Source: Mesorhabditis belari (lineage: Eukaryota > Nematoda > Chromadorea > Rhabditida > Rhabditidae). From it: a stretch of DNA of 64,000 nt. Each line of letters opens with the position of its first letter. Position 1 is the stretch's first letter. The position numbers and the translations under genes were made by a program. Positions 53,586 to 63,655 of this stretch are shown here, piece by piece. Where the stretch lies: assembly GCA_958450365.1 (NCBI GenBank), contig CAUEEP010000657.1:1-64000 (forward strand). Reading direction: 5' to 3'. The notes beneath the pieces are model-generated. The model was not told the DNA's origin and made no database searches. It was given only the letters and a program-made list of their open reading frames with translations.

Positions 53586-54049
53586 AACGGATTCTACAAA
53601 ACTTCTGTTCGTTTCTCATCCAAACAGTGATCGAGTTCAGCTATTCAGTGCTGTGCATTCCAGAATGGAACTCTAGGCTGATTTCGTTGGGTTTTAACAT
53701 TTTAAAGACTGTTTTTAAGGCCAGTTAACGATTGGGTACTGTAGAATGGGCATTTTTTAGGATTGGATACGAATTTGAGATGAAATTGTCGCTAAGTCTT
53801 GTGATCATTTTGGAAAACCCAAAACCTCTACCCGAAATAAAATCAATCCGCTTATATCAGATTCGAATTTTGCATAAGTCGGGTATTCCATTCTTGAAAA
53901 AAGAACACATAAATTTCTCTATCTTTTTCGAGGCTTTCCCTTGATTTTTGGTGGTCATTTCTCATCCAGAAAAGCAGGAAAATATTTGCGGACTGGGAAT
54001 TTATGCAAAGCCTGAGAGCCAGGGGTTTTTGGTCTTTTTGGTTTTTTTT
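53586..54049. other. Unassigned DNA with one tgctgtgcattccag motif
   Basis: A relative of the GTGCTGTGCGTTCCAGA motif lies near 53650. Nothing else recognised. Confidence 0.4.
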
Positions 54050-54420
54050 CAGAGTTTTGTGACGAGTTGGGTAACTAAGCCGGAATCTAGAGTTGACTGA
54101 ATTGTCAAAAAATTGAAATCTTTAGTTGTTGTGCGTTCCAGATCGCTCAGAAAACCAGTAAAAATGAAGACTTAAAAATGTTGGAAAATTTTTAAGAGAT
54201 TTTGAAGCGAATGAAATTGACAGAGTTGGGTAACTAAACCGGGCTCCGAAAAGTGCCCAAAGGGGAAGTGTTAGTTGTTGTGCGTTCCAGATAAGAAGAT
54301 TTCGACACGAAAAATTTCGAAAATCAAATAAAACGGTCTAAATAAGCAAAGGGAACTTTTTTCAGAGACCCATCCCTCCCCGCAGCCGGCCACCAGTCAG
54401 CAATCACAGCAATCTCAGCC
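54050..54420 (+). repeat. Flank segment repeated at 1-420
   Basis: Counterpart of the first 420 bases. Here it leads directly into a degraded F2 gene. Confidence 0.7.
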
Positions 54421-54429
54421 ATGTAACAA

Positions 54430-54760
54430 GTGTGGTCTCATCCTTGTGATGTGAAAGAAGTGCTGGAATTGATGATGGCGAACAAGAGGCTCTACTCGAG
54501 CTACGCGATGGATCAATCGATCGTTTTAGGAAAGCACGTCGCTGTGGTTGCCCTGGGACAGAGCTTCGAAGTAAAAAATTCGATCAAAAAGTTCGTCGAT
54601 TCTCCGCCCCTTCAACCGAATGCAACTCTTCCTCCTTTCGTCAAACAGATCGATTCGAGTTAGAATGTTTCAATGCTAAATGGCCCTATGGAATTTTCTT
54701 AGACCAGTTGAAATCTGTGAACCAACTCCAGTTCAGTTCAGACAACGAATACGACGATGG
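54430..54760 (+). pseudogene. Truncated F2 gene, copy C
   Basis: Starts with the CDVKEVLELMM lead seen at 42670 instead of the first F-box half. Frame open to 54663, where 'gattcgagttag' has lost bases relative to 'gattcatgcgacgagttag', giving a stop. The remaining homology runs through one repeat unit to NEYDDG and then joins spacer sequence at about 54757. The joined spacer and antisense strand form a longer minus frame that is not believed to be a gene. Confidence 0.65.
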
Positions 54761-55014
54761 GCGCGGAAGACGCGGCAAACTTTGCAGATCGATTACGTCG
54801 TCCAGACAGTCATAAATCACCATATCTAAAATAGAAGAAGAGCGGCAGAAAGTAGGAAATGTATTTAAACTGAAAAGAGAGCTCGTAACAAGGAAACTTT
54901 CAAGTGAAATAGTGGTCTGAAGAGACCTATCGAATGACAATAAAAGAAATTACCTATAAGAAAAAGTTTTCAAACAAAATCCACACGATACTAGAGTAAT
55001 CACGGCAAAACAAT
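54761..55014. other. F2-to-M spacer, copy C
   Basis: Same spacer as after the other F2 copies, shortened at the left side by the truncation of F2. Confidence 0.4.
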
Positions 55015-55192
55015 ATGGATCAGGACAATGCAGAAGAAGAAAGCTCTATCAGATTAAATTTGTCTAATTCTCTTTTGTACAAAAAGGGAATGGAAAGTAA
55101 TCGAATTGAGGTAAAACAAGTGGAATAAACCTCTGTTTTTGCCTCTTCCCTTCCAGACATACCTGGGAATAGCGACCGAAGCTGCCAATTGA
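55015..55192 (+). CDS. Module M small two-exon candidate, copy C
   Basis: Exon 1 55015-55110 is open (MDQDNAEEESSIRLNLS to MESNRIE) with donor GAG|GTAAAA. Exon 2 after TTCCAG at 55156 reads TYLGIATEAAN and meets TGA at 55190-55192, where the B2 copy has TGC. Predicted 43 residues. Substitutions in exon 2 (GIATE for RIVDE) suggest weak constraint, so this may be a relic. Confidence 0.3.
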
Positions 55193-55876
55193 AACACTCA
55201 GACAGTCCGACTCGTTTGAAATCGATAAACGAGCTAGTCAAACGAGTCACTAAGAACAACTTACAATAAAATGAAGGATTGCTTGAGAACAAACACAACA
55301 AACAACGCTGAAATCCAAAAACTCGTTTGATATATTCTGACAGATGCATTCATCAATGTCTAAAAAGGTCCGTACAAGAACAAACTTGGGATCTGACCTG
55401 CCGATCGAACATCCAATAAAGTATCCAAAAAAGAGTCAATCGATTCCGTCAACAACGAATTTGGAGTATCCATAACAGTATCCAAACAAGTTTAAAAAAA
55501 TGAGAGCTATTTGAACATAAAACCCAATAGATATAAGCCGATTTGATAGGCCTTTTTTTCAGCGAAGTCTGGCCAAAAACGAAGAAGGCAACGCTGATAG
55601 AAAGAACGATTCGGTGAAGAAACGATTGGTATTCAGGCTTTTTCCTCAGAAAACCTTATTTTTGGGTTTACAAATTAATTTTTGACAGGAGTAACAAAAG
55701 TTAAGAATCATAATTTATTCATGGTACATGAAAATAGTGAGCCGAATATGTAAATAGACAGCAGGAGCCACTTTTGGCTTAGAAAACATCAAAGTACAGA
55801 AAAGAATTGACACTACATTTAAAGATTTAAGGCACGCAAAGACAATGTAAGGCCAGCAAAACATAGCAATAAAACA
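55193..55876. other. Spacer and 3' flank of F1 gene C-h
   Basis: Includes KDCLRTNTTNN-like sequence near 55270-55310, the reverse 'gatcggcaggtcagatccc' piece near 55395, and the minus-strand AATAAA complement near 55709-55714, about 165 bases past the stop. No gene. Confidence 0.5.
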
Positions 55877-56917
55877 TCAATGATCGATCATTTCATCGGG
55901 CTTGATGTAGAAGGCGAAAAAAATGATGCAACTCTCTGCATCGATCTTCCTTGCGGACAACATGTAGATGCAATCTCTGGTCGCATTGATATTTCGTCGG
56001 AAACACGGACTTTCCATCGTGAAAGCGTAACGTCTACTTCCCTTCCAATGATCGTTTGCCAATGCAATGAATGGTCGACGATCTTCCCTGCTGATTTTTG
56101 TCATTCCTGGATATCCCTTGAGAAAACCAACGACTGTAGTCTTCTCATAGCGGCGATATGCTAAACTGTGGTAAATTCTCACAACTGCTGCAGGGTTTTT
56201 GCTCGGAATTCCGTGGCTAACAATCCTTTGAATAGCTGGAACGATGAGATCTCCGTGGCCACAAGAGATTCCAACACATTTGACGTGGGTCTTTATCAAA
56301 GCATTGTAGTAAAACTGAAATTCATCATCATCCTCACAATCAAATTCGACTCTTTCACATTCGTTGAGTTGAGCCTCAATGAAATGTCCAACAAGATCTT
56401 TTAATGATGGAGCTTCTTTAAGCAAGCTAGGAAGACGCGCGTATCTCTTGATCTTCATTGACAAATGAGAAAGCAACTCCAAGTGCTCAGGCGGGCACCA
56501 GGACAAATCGAGTGAATTCACTACTTCAAGTTGTTTGAGAAAAGCGGCCTGATCCTTGTCGATTGGCCTCTTGTAATCCGCGTCCATTGACAATTTATCG
56601 CACGATCGAATGTTTTTGATAAAAGGAAAATGACGAATGACATCCAGACTGACCCAAAATGACACCGGCTTATTGATGTTGATTGCAGGAATTTCGTGTG
56701 GATCATCAGATCGGTCTGGATCAAACCCAAATTCAATCTCATTGACGTGATGTCCAAAAACGATCGACGGTCGATTCGAAATCATCCATTGGAATCCTTG
56801 ATTGACTTTCACCAATTCCATCACATCTTTTGCGTCCAATTGCCCCAAAACCAACTTCAGATCGAAGCAAAGACGTTCGATTGGAAATGTGGTCAGATTT
56901 CGCATCTCGATTGGCAT
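55877..56917 (-). CDS. F1 F-box-like protein C-h, intact, 346 residues
   Basis: Minus-strand ATG at 56917 (MPIEMRNLTTFPIERL), about 20 bases after a TTTACAG acceptor. The frame is open further upstream to 57007, but that part crosses the acceptor and the stem-loop, so the later ATG is preferred. The F-box-like region lacks two residues compared with relatives (LKLVLGQLDAKDVMEL for LKLEVLEQLDA). Own features: DPDRSDDPHEIPAININKP, ISCGHGDLIVPAIQRIV, YRRYEKTTVVGFLKGYPGMTKI. Ends FAFYIKPDEMIDH. Diverged evenly from the block A/B genes, suggesting an older copy. Confidence 0.78.
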   Translation of the reverse strand: MPIEMRNLTTFPIERLCFDLKLVLGQLDAKDVMELVKVNQGFQWMISNRPSIVFGHHVNEIEFGFDPDRSDDPHEIPAININKPVSFWVSLDVIRHFPFIKNIRSCDKLSMDADYKRPIDKDQAAFLKQLEVVNSLDLSWCPPEHLELLSHLSMKIKRYARLPSLLKEAPSLKDLVGHFIEAQLNECERVEFDCEDDDEFQFYYNALIKTHVKCVGISCGHGDLIVPAIQRIVSHGIPSKNPAAVVRIYHSLAYRRYEKTTVVGFLKGYPGMTKISREDRRPFIALANDHWKGSRRYAFTMESPCFRRNINATRDCIYMLSARKIDAESCIIFFAFYIKPDEMIDH

Positions 56918-57540
56918 CTTGAATGGCGCCTTTTTACCTGTAAATAAAAAAGAATTAGTCTTTGTAAGGGGCAGATCAATGCAATGGATCACTTTGAATA
57001 TTTTCAATAGTAAAAGCTTGTCTTCTAAAGCGTGAATGATGAATCTGCAATAAAAGATTTGTTAAAAGGCTAAAAGTGATCCATTGCACGGTTCTAGTAC
57101 CAAAAAAGATCGAAAACCAAAGAAATACGCATAAATTCATGTTCTAGTGGCATTTTAATAAAAACCAAAGTCTATTTTTCACATTATTGGGTGAAATTTG
57201 GCACTATATGGTATTAAAAATGTTAAAACAGCACAAAAACTCACACAAAAACTAGACAAATGAATTAAAAAGCTAATATTTTAAACAGGCGAGGTGCTTT
57301 AAGATGGGCCTCATGCTCAAAATACCCTGGTTTTGTCAAATTCCAATCATTTTACATTAAGAAATGGCGTTTAGTTGGGAAAATTGGAAAATCCTAGAAT
57401 TCTAAACATTTTAAAAGCTTGCGAATATGAAATTTGAAAGAATGAAAAAATTTTGCACCGTATGCTATAATAAAGGTTAAAAACGCCACAAAAACACAGA
57501 AATCGAGACAGGGAAAGAATGAATGATTTCATCAAATTCG
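56918..57540 (-). other. 5' flank of F1 gene C-h
   Basis: Shared upstream cassette, minus orientation, ending in the truncated neighbour at 57541. Confidence 0.6.
56980..57088 (-). repeat. F1-upstream stem-loop (C-h)
   Basis: Outer 15 pairs intact (tgcaatggatcactt/aagtgatccattgca). The inner part is diverged (tgaatattttc against taaaaggcta). Confidence 0.7.
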
Positions 57541-57905
57541 GTGTGATTCTTGCCGATTGGGTGGTGGTCACCCATGAGCATCCACAATTGGTTGCACGAG
57601 CGAATGTTTTTGATAAAAGGAAAATGACGAATGACCTCCAGACGGACTGAACTGACCTCAAATGCCTTCAGCTTCCGGATGTCGATTGCTTCAATTCCGC
57701 GTGAATCAAAATAAAGTTCAATCTTCTGTAGATGACCTCCAAAAACGATCGACGGTCGATTCGAAATCATCCATTGGAATCCTTGATTGACTTTCACCAA
57801 TTCAACGACATCTCTTGCGTCCAATTGTTCCAAAACTTCCAACTTCAGATCGGAGTAAAGACATTCGATTGGAAACGTTGGCAAATTTCGCATCTCGAAT
57901 AGCAT
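57541..57905 (-). pseudogene. F1 gene C-i, 3'-truncated after about 120 residues
   Basis: Start ATG at 57905 (MLFEMRNLPTFPIECL), acceptor TTTACAG upstream, F-box-like region residues about 9-48 (LEVLEQLDARDVVEL). Closest in character to B1e/B2e (KAFEVSSVRLEVIR, FPFIKNIRSCNQL). At HPIGKNHT the gene stops and the sequence switches to the middle of an F1 upstream flank (gaatttgatgaaatcattc), a junction at about 57540. The frame runs on to 57477. The F-box half alone could be expressed, but the loss of the C-terminal region makes function doubtful. Confidence 0.7.
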
Positions 57906-58680
57906 CTTGATTAGCGCCTTTCTACCTGTAAAAAAAAGAATTAGTCTTTGTAAGGAGCAGGTCGTTGCAACGGATCACTTTCAACATTTTCAGTAGTAAA
58001 ATCTTGTTTTCTAAAGCCTGAATGATGAATTTCCAATAAAAGATTTGTTAAAAGGCTAAAGGTGATCCATTGCACGGTTCTCGTACGAAAAAGATAGAAA
58101 ACGAAAGAAATACGCATAAAATCATCTATTCTAGTGGAATTGAAGAAAACCCAGGTCTATTTTTTACATTATTTGGCACGGTATGCTATAAAAATGTTAA
58201 AACAGCACAAAAACACTGAAATCTAGACAAATGAATTAAAAAACTAATATTTTAAACAGGCGAGGGGCTTTAAGATGTGGTCTGGTACGTAAAATATGCC
58301 GGATTTGTCAAATTCTAATCATTTTTATTAAGAAATGGCGTTTAGTTGAGAGAATTGGGAAATTCTAGAATTTTAAACGTTTTAAAGCGCAAAGCTTGCC
58401 TTTAAAGCGCAATCTGAAATTCGAAAGAATGAAAAAATTTTGAACCGTATGCTATAATAAATGTTAGAAACACGACAAAAAACACAGAAATCTAGACAGG
58501 GAATCATTTGATCAGAATGAATGAAGAGACAAAGAATGAATGATTTCAGCAAATTCTTTCCTTAAATGCCAGCAGTTACAGTAGGCGTTTCGACGAAACT
58601 TACCGTAATCCAGATCATCCACGATATAATTTACACTTCAAGCCACAAAATACAAAACACTCAAATTTGAAACGACAACC
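57906..58680 (-). other. 5' flank of truncated gene C-i
   Basis: Upstream cassette in minus orientation up to the module M tail. Contains the stem-loop and the 'aggcgtttcgacgaaac' remnant of the short hairpin near 58583. Confidence 0.6.
57966..58074 (-). repeat. F1-upstream stem-loop (C-i)
   Basis: Arm changes tgcaacggatcactt and aaggtgatccattgca are not compensated, leaving two mismatches in the outer stem. Confidence 0.7.
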
Positions 58681-58850
58681 TTTCTGGTACGCTCATTTGC
58701 TCAATTTCTTCGGCTACATATTCCTGTATTTTCTCCCTACATAGAAGCGCCGCTCGACTCGCAGCATAGAGCTTGTTGTTTGTTGTGTTTGTGTTTGTTG
58801 TCAAGCGATCCTTAATTTTATTGTAAGTTGTTCTTAGTGACTCGTTTGAA
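58661..58850 (-). pseudogene. Module M tail, copy C
   Basis: Minus-strand frame IKDRLTTNTNTTNN, KLYAASRAALL, REKIQEYVAEEIEQM, ending SFQI and a stop at 58661. Upstream exons are absent because at about 58850 the sequence switches to an F1 upstream flank in the other orientation. This copy preserves the tail as an open frame, so the tail is a good probe for the family in other genomes. Confidence 0.45.
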
Positions 58851-59412
58851 TTTCCCAATTTTCCCAACTAAACGCCATTTCCTAATACAAAATGCTTAGA
58901 ATTTGACAAAGCCAGGATATTTTAAGCATGAGACCCGATCTTAAAGCGCCTCCCCTGTTTAAAATATTAGTGTTTTAATTCATTTGTTTAGATCTCAGTG
59001 TTTTTGTCGTGTTTTTAACATTTTTGATACCATACCGTGCCAAATTTCACCCAATAATGTAAAAAATAGACTTTTAAAGAAAGCAAGCTTTTACTGCTGC
59101 AAAATTTTTTCATCCGTTCAAATTTCAAATTCGCAAGGTTTTAAAATGTTTAGGATTCTAGAATCTCTCAATTTTCCCAACTAAACGCCATTTCTTAATG
59201 TAAAATGATTGGAATTTGACAAAACCAGGGTATTTTGAGCATGAGACCCATCTTAAAGCACCTCGCCTGTTTAAAATATGAGCTTCCTAATTCATTTGTC
59301 TAGTTTTTGTGCTGTTGTTAACATTTTTAATACCATATAGTGCCAAATTTCAGTCAATAATCTAAAAAATAGACTTGGGCTTTGTTAAATTCGACTAGAA
59401 TACATGATTTTA
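58851..59412 (+). repeat. Two orphan pieces of F1 upstream flank, plus strand
   Basis: 58851-59090 and 59091-59412 each repeat the 'cccaactaaacgccattt ... cttaaagc-cct' stretch of the F1 cassette. No F1 gene follows. At about 59413 the sequence jumps into a minus-strand F1 3' flank. This is a rearrangement scar. Confidence 0.65.
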
Positions 59413-59702
59413 TGGAAATGCGGAAAAAAGAATGATTCGGTGAAGAAACGATTGGTATTCAGGCATTTTGCCCAGAAAACCTTATTTTTGGGTTTACAAA
59501 TTAATTTTGGACAGGAGTAACAAAAGTTAAGAATCATAATTTATTCATGGTACATGAAAATAGTGAGCCGAATATGTAAATAGACAGCAGGAGCCACTTT
59601 TGGCTTAGAAAACATCAAAGTACAGAAAAGAATTGACACTACATTTAAAGATTTAAGGCACGCAAAGACAATGTAAGGCCAGCAAAACATAGCAATAAAA
59701 CA
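59413..59702 (-). other. 3' flank of F1 gene C-j
   Basis: Nearly identical to 55600-55876, including the AATAAA complement near 59539-59544, so C-h and C-j share a recent origin. Confidence 0.6.
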
Positions 59703-60361
59703 TCAGTGATCGATCATTTCTGTCGGGTTGATGTAGAAGGCGAGGAATCCCTCAGAGAACATAGATGCAATCTCTGGTCGCATTGATATTTCGTCGGAAA
59801 CACGGAGTTTCCATCGTGAAAGCGTAACGTCTACTTCCCTTCCAATGATCGTTTGCCAATGCAATGAATGGTCGACGATTTTTCCTGCTGATTATTCTCA
59901 TTCCTGGATATCACGTGAGAAAAGTAACGATTGTAGCCTTGATATCGCCTTGATATCCTTTGAATAGCTGGAACGATGAGATCTCCGTGGCCACAAGAGA
60001 TTCCAACACATTTGACGTGGGTCTTTATCAAAGCATTGTAGTAAAACTGAAATTCATCATCATCCTCACAATCAAATTCGATTATTTCACATTCGTTGAG
60101 TTGAGCCTCAATGAAATGTCCAACAAGAAATTTTATCGATGGAGCTTTTTGAAGGAAGCTGGGTAGACCCGCGTATCTCTTGATCTTCATTGACAAATGA
60201 GAAAGCAACTCCAAGTGCTCAGGCGGGCACCAGGACAAATCGAGTGAATTCACTACCTCAAGTTGTTTGAGAAAAGCGGCCTGATCCTTGTCGATTGGCC
60301 TCTTGTAATCCGCGTCCATTGACAATTTATCGCACGATCGAATGTTTTTGATAAAAGGAAA
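59703..60361 (-). pseudogene. F1 gene C-j, truncated and deleted
   Basis: Homologous to C-h (nearly identical in LSMDADYKRPIDKDQ and FDCEDDDEFQFYYN), but it begins only at the FIKNIRSC region (60361) and so lacks the F-box. After VPAIQRI about 90 bases are deleted and the frame shifts (SRRYQGYNRYF). The C-terminal end has further indels (cgatcatttctgtcggg). It cannot encode a complete family member. Confidence 0.75.
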
Positions 60362-60583
60362 ACGAAAAACTAACTAAAAAACTAAACTAAACGAAACTAA
60401 AAAATATTAAAATTTGATTTCCAAGGTATTCATAAAATTTTATATTTTCAAAGCTATTGATTTTAGCCAAATTTTAGCCATTTTGCTTTCTTACCACCGG
60501 AGGTTGCGCCGGCTAATTTCGGAGACATTTTTTGTCCCAATTTTTTTTTTTTTAATTTTTGCACGGCGCAATTTTTTGCACGG
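60362..60583. other. End of the F-box cluster; inverted copy of the minisatellite unit
   Basis: Just beyond 60361 the family sequence ends in 'aaaactaa' repeats. Positions about 60482-60514 (gctttcttaccaccgg...gcgccggct) are an inverted copy of the minisatellite unit that follows. Confidence 0.55.
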
Positions 60584-60873
60584 CGTGGTAAGAAAGCAAT
60601 TCTAGGCCGGCGCAGCTTCTGGTGGTAAGAAAGCAATTCTAGGCCGGCGTAGCTTCTGGTGGTAAGAAAGCAATTCTAGGCCGGCGTAGCTTCTGGTGGT
60701 AAGAAAGCAATTCTAGGCCGGCGCAGCCTCTGGTGGTAAGAAAGCAATTCTAGGTCGGCGCAGCCTCTGGTGGTAAGAAAGCAATTCTAGGCCGGCGCAG
60801 CCTCTGGTGGTAAGAAAGCAATTCTAGGCCGGCGCAGCCTCTGGTGGTAAGAAAGCAATTCTAGGCCGGCGCA
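60584..60873 (+). repeat. Minisatellite, 37-base unit, about 7.8 copies
   Basis: Units begin at 60584, 60621, 60658, 60695, 60732, 60769, 60806 and 60843 (core ggtggtaagaaagcaatt, then ctaggccggcgcagcctct). Variants (gtagctt, gcagctt, gcagcct, ggtcgg) change in blocks along the array, as expected from repeat expansion. GC-rich in an AT-rich setting. Both flanks carry 'ttttttgc' and a 'cggcgc' piece. Confidence 0.95.
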
Positions 60874-61935
60874 TTTTTTGCTCCCAAGTTTGATTACTGA
60901 ACTTTCTTTATATTGGGTTGAGGAATCAGTCTTTTGAAACTTTTTCTACTAGCGGTTATAAATGACAAATTCACCGATTGGCCTAGGGTTTGCTTCATTA
61001 GAAAGGTCTACTATTTTTCCGATATTGGCTCAACAAAGCAAAAGCAGTCATTTTTACACTGATATCACCGCAAGAGTTGGCTAAAAGAGTACGTAGCTAT
61101 TGCCTATTGCTCCTATGGCAATAGGAGCATCCTGTTATTAGATTGAGTACTATGTGTTGGTATCCCTTGTTCATTATTTTTTTGCTATTGGGTTTCCTCC
61201 AAACAAACGTTGGATCGCTAAAAATGAAAAGAATGAAAAGTTAAGTGTTTAATTTTAGGTATTTTACACCAAATTTTCGCCTGATATGATGTAAACTCGC
61301 AAATAAATTCTAATATTATTATTGTATAATATTATTATTATATAACATTATTTCTGGACAAAGTTATAGGCCTTCAAAGCGTGACGACCTGTCCAAAAGC
61401 TCCAGATTTTTACAAAATACCCGGAAGCTACGCAAGGGCCGTGGATTCCATCCAAACACCTTGCGTCTAGTAAACATTTATCCCTTTTATCTTTATTTCG
61501 TTCAGAAAGTGTCTCACTGGCCGCGTGACAAGGCGAACAAAGTACGACGAGACGAGCTATGGATAGGAGATTTGCCGAAAGAGATTATCTGTATATGAAA
61601 ATCTTTGAAAAAGGTTTTGGTATTTTTATTAGCTTCATTCGATGCCGAATACCATTTCTTATCGAAAATCGACAGCTGCTAAAAATCACTTAAATCTGCA
61701 ATGTGTCGATTAGAGTGGCTAAACAGGGTGTCCGGGAAAAAAGTGTTCAGATCCGGAATCCTCGTGAAAAACTGCATCGAATGATCTAGGCCTCATTAGA
61801 TTTGCCTCAGCCAGCCTTGTGAGAAACCTTAATCTAAGCAAATCTAAGCAAACGTGTCACATCTCTTGATTCAAACCCGATTTTTTTGCGCATTTTGACT
61901 TGTTTCGATGATGATTTTACAAGGAAATAGCTTAA
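60874..61935. other. Unassigned DNA with small hairpins
   Basis: A hairpin cctattgctcctatgg/caataggagc lies at about 61104-61132. AT-rich attatta runs lie at 61310-61350. A 'cagggtgtccgggaaaa' sequence near 61728 resembles a transposon end, but no partner end was found. No gene recognised. Confidence 0.4.
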
Positions 61936-62639
61936 AGGGGGGGTATTAATCGCGGCCGGGTGACGATAAAAATTTTTTTACGGCAACCACCTGTTTTTTT
62001 ATTTTAATATCGCTGATTTTATTATAAAAAGAATAAAAATCACCCGGCTAGCGTGATTTGATGGGTTTACAAATTTTTGGAGACATTGCAAGGCTTGGAG
62101 AAAAACAAGATCGTCACTCATCAGCACAGTCTAGATCGATTGAGTTTTAATTGCAGATAAATTTAAAAACAAAATAAAAAGCACAAAAAGCAATAAAAAT
62201 AAATTGTTAATCTATAATTCTTCCTCTTGCTCACTTTCATCTTCGCTCAAGTACAGCAGTTCGGCTCAAGTACAGCAGTACAAATCGGCTTCCTATCTTA
62301 TCAATTTCCAGCGCATCTTCACCAAAAGTGACTGGATCTCCTCCATCGTAGGACGTCTTCAGCGCTTTGATTGACACAATTAGATCTTTTTTTCATTTGT
62401 GGTCGCTTATGGTTTTAGTTTTCTCAAATAGGTGCCTTTTAGCTGAGGTGTCTGATGAGTGACGATCTTGTTTTTCTCCAAGCCTTGCAGTGTCTCCAAA
62501 AATTTGTAAACCCATCAAATCACTCTAGCCGGGTGATTTTTATTCTTTTTATAATAAAATCAGCGATGTTAAAATAAAAAAAACAGGTGGTTGCCGTAAA
62601 AAAATTTTTATGGTCACCCGGCCGCGATTAATACCCCCT
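61936..62639. mobile_element. TTAA-flanked long inverted-repeat element, 704 bases
   Basis: Arms of about 195 bases (ggggtattaatcgcggccgg... inward to acaagatcgtcactcatcag) are reverse complements at about nine in ten positions, and both ends are bordered by TTAA (61932-61935, 62640-62643). That target is typical for piggyBac-type transposons, so a non-autonomous piggyBac-like element is inferred. The centre (about 62135-62445) has no transposase motif. Confidence 0.85.
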
Positions 62640-62887
62640 TTAACTTTGAATTTATTCGACTTTCTCCGTTCATTTACTCGTTTTTCTTGTAAATAAGTGT
62701 CTTTTCACTTTCACAAAATGCTTTCAAATAAAATTTTTATCATTTTTATCAAAAAATTGTCCTCATTCTCTTTGTTGAAACAAATTTTATCTAAAAATTG
62801 CAAAAAATGAAAATTCAAACGAATTTCCGAATTCAAATTTAAAGCTTATTTTTAAATTTAAAGCTTATTTAAAGCTTATATTTAAAG

Positions 62888-63015
62888 CATCAAATCACTC
62901 TAGCCGGGTGATTTTTATTCTTTTTATAATAAAATCAGCGATATTAAAATAAAAGAACAGGTGGCTGCCGTAAAAAAATTTTTATCGTCACCCGGCCGCG
63001 ATTAATACCCCCCCT
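62888..63015. mobile_element. Single arm of the TTAA element
   Basis: Repeats the right arm outward from 'catcaaatcactctagccg' to 'gcgattaataccccccc' and is followed by TTTAA. A partner arm is missing. Confidence 0.8.
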
Positions 63016-63152
63016 TTAAATCGATCTTTAGTTTCCGAAAAGTGACTGAAACTTTTCGAAACGTTTCTGTATACTTATTTTAAGACGTTCAAAAATTTGT
63101 AATGACGAAAAAAGAATCATTGTTAAAAGCAATGCCAATGGTGAATCTTCTA

Positions 63153-63655
63153 TTGGGTTGTCCAGTTATGAATGCGCGTTTTTACTATTTTGTAAATTTC
63201 TCAAGATATCGAACAGATGCATATGAGTGTTATATATCATTCGAAAGCTGAAGATCTCCTCTACATTTTGGAATAAAAAGCTTTGGAATTCATTCAACTT
63301 TTTGGGAAATTGACTGCACAAAGGGAGAGGTCGTTTTCGAAAAAAAAACCCATTCCAGCTTAGCTATTCCTCAAGTTTTATGGTGTAAAATAACCGCCCA
63401 GAAAAGAAAAGCAAAGTAAAGAATTGCTCTGAAATTGTTATATTTTAAAAAAAGTTTTTTGATATATCTATTGGCCAAACAGCAAACGGTTAACTCAATT
63501 TGAGCGCAGCCAAAACTTGATCCAAATGCACCCTTCCATTTTTTGGCCACCTCTTCTTCTGTGCAGTCAATCTGCCCAAAAGCTGAACAAATTCAAAAAC
63601 TTTTTATATCAAAATGTAGAGGAGATCTTCAGCTTTCGAATAATACTCATATATA
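63153..63655. mobile_element. Mariner-like inverted-repeat element, truncated at right end
   Basis: The left end ttgggttgtccagttatgaa follows a TA and resembles mariner ends. Inner inverted repeats pair 63232-63275 (ttcgaaagctgaagatctcc) with 63608-63645 and 63313-63322 with 63560-63572 (tgactgcaca). The right terminus has been replaced by 'gtcgtagccgctaacgaatgag', which resembles the palindromic element of 24955. No transposase. Confidence 0.7.

Noticed and set aside
60584..60873. Regular direct repeats considered as a CRISPR array
   Set aside because: Units are contiguous without unique spacers, and the setting is eukaryotic.
61728..61745. 'cagggtgtccgggaaaa' considered as a transposon terminus
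   Set aside because: No inverted partner end or target duplication found within the next kilobases.
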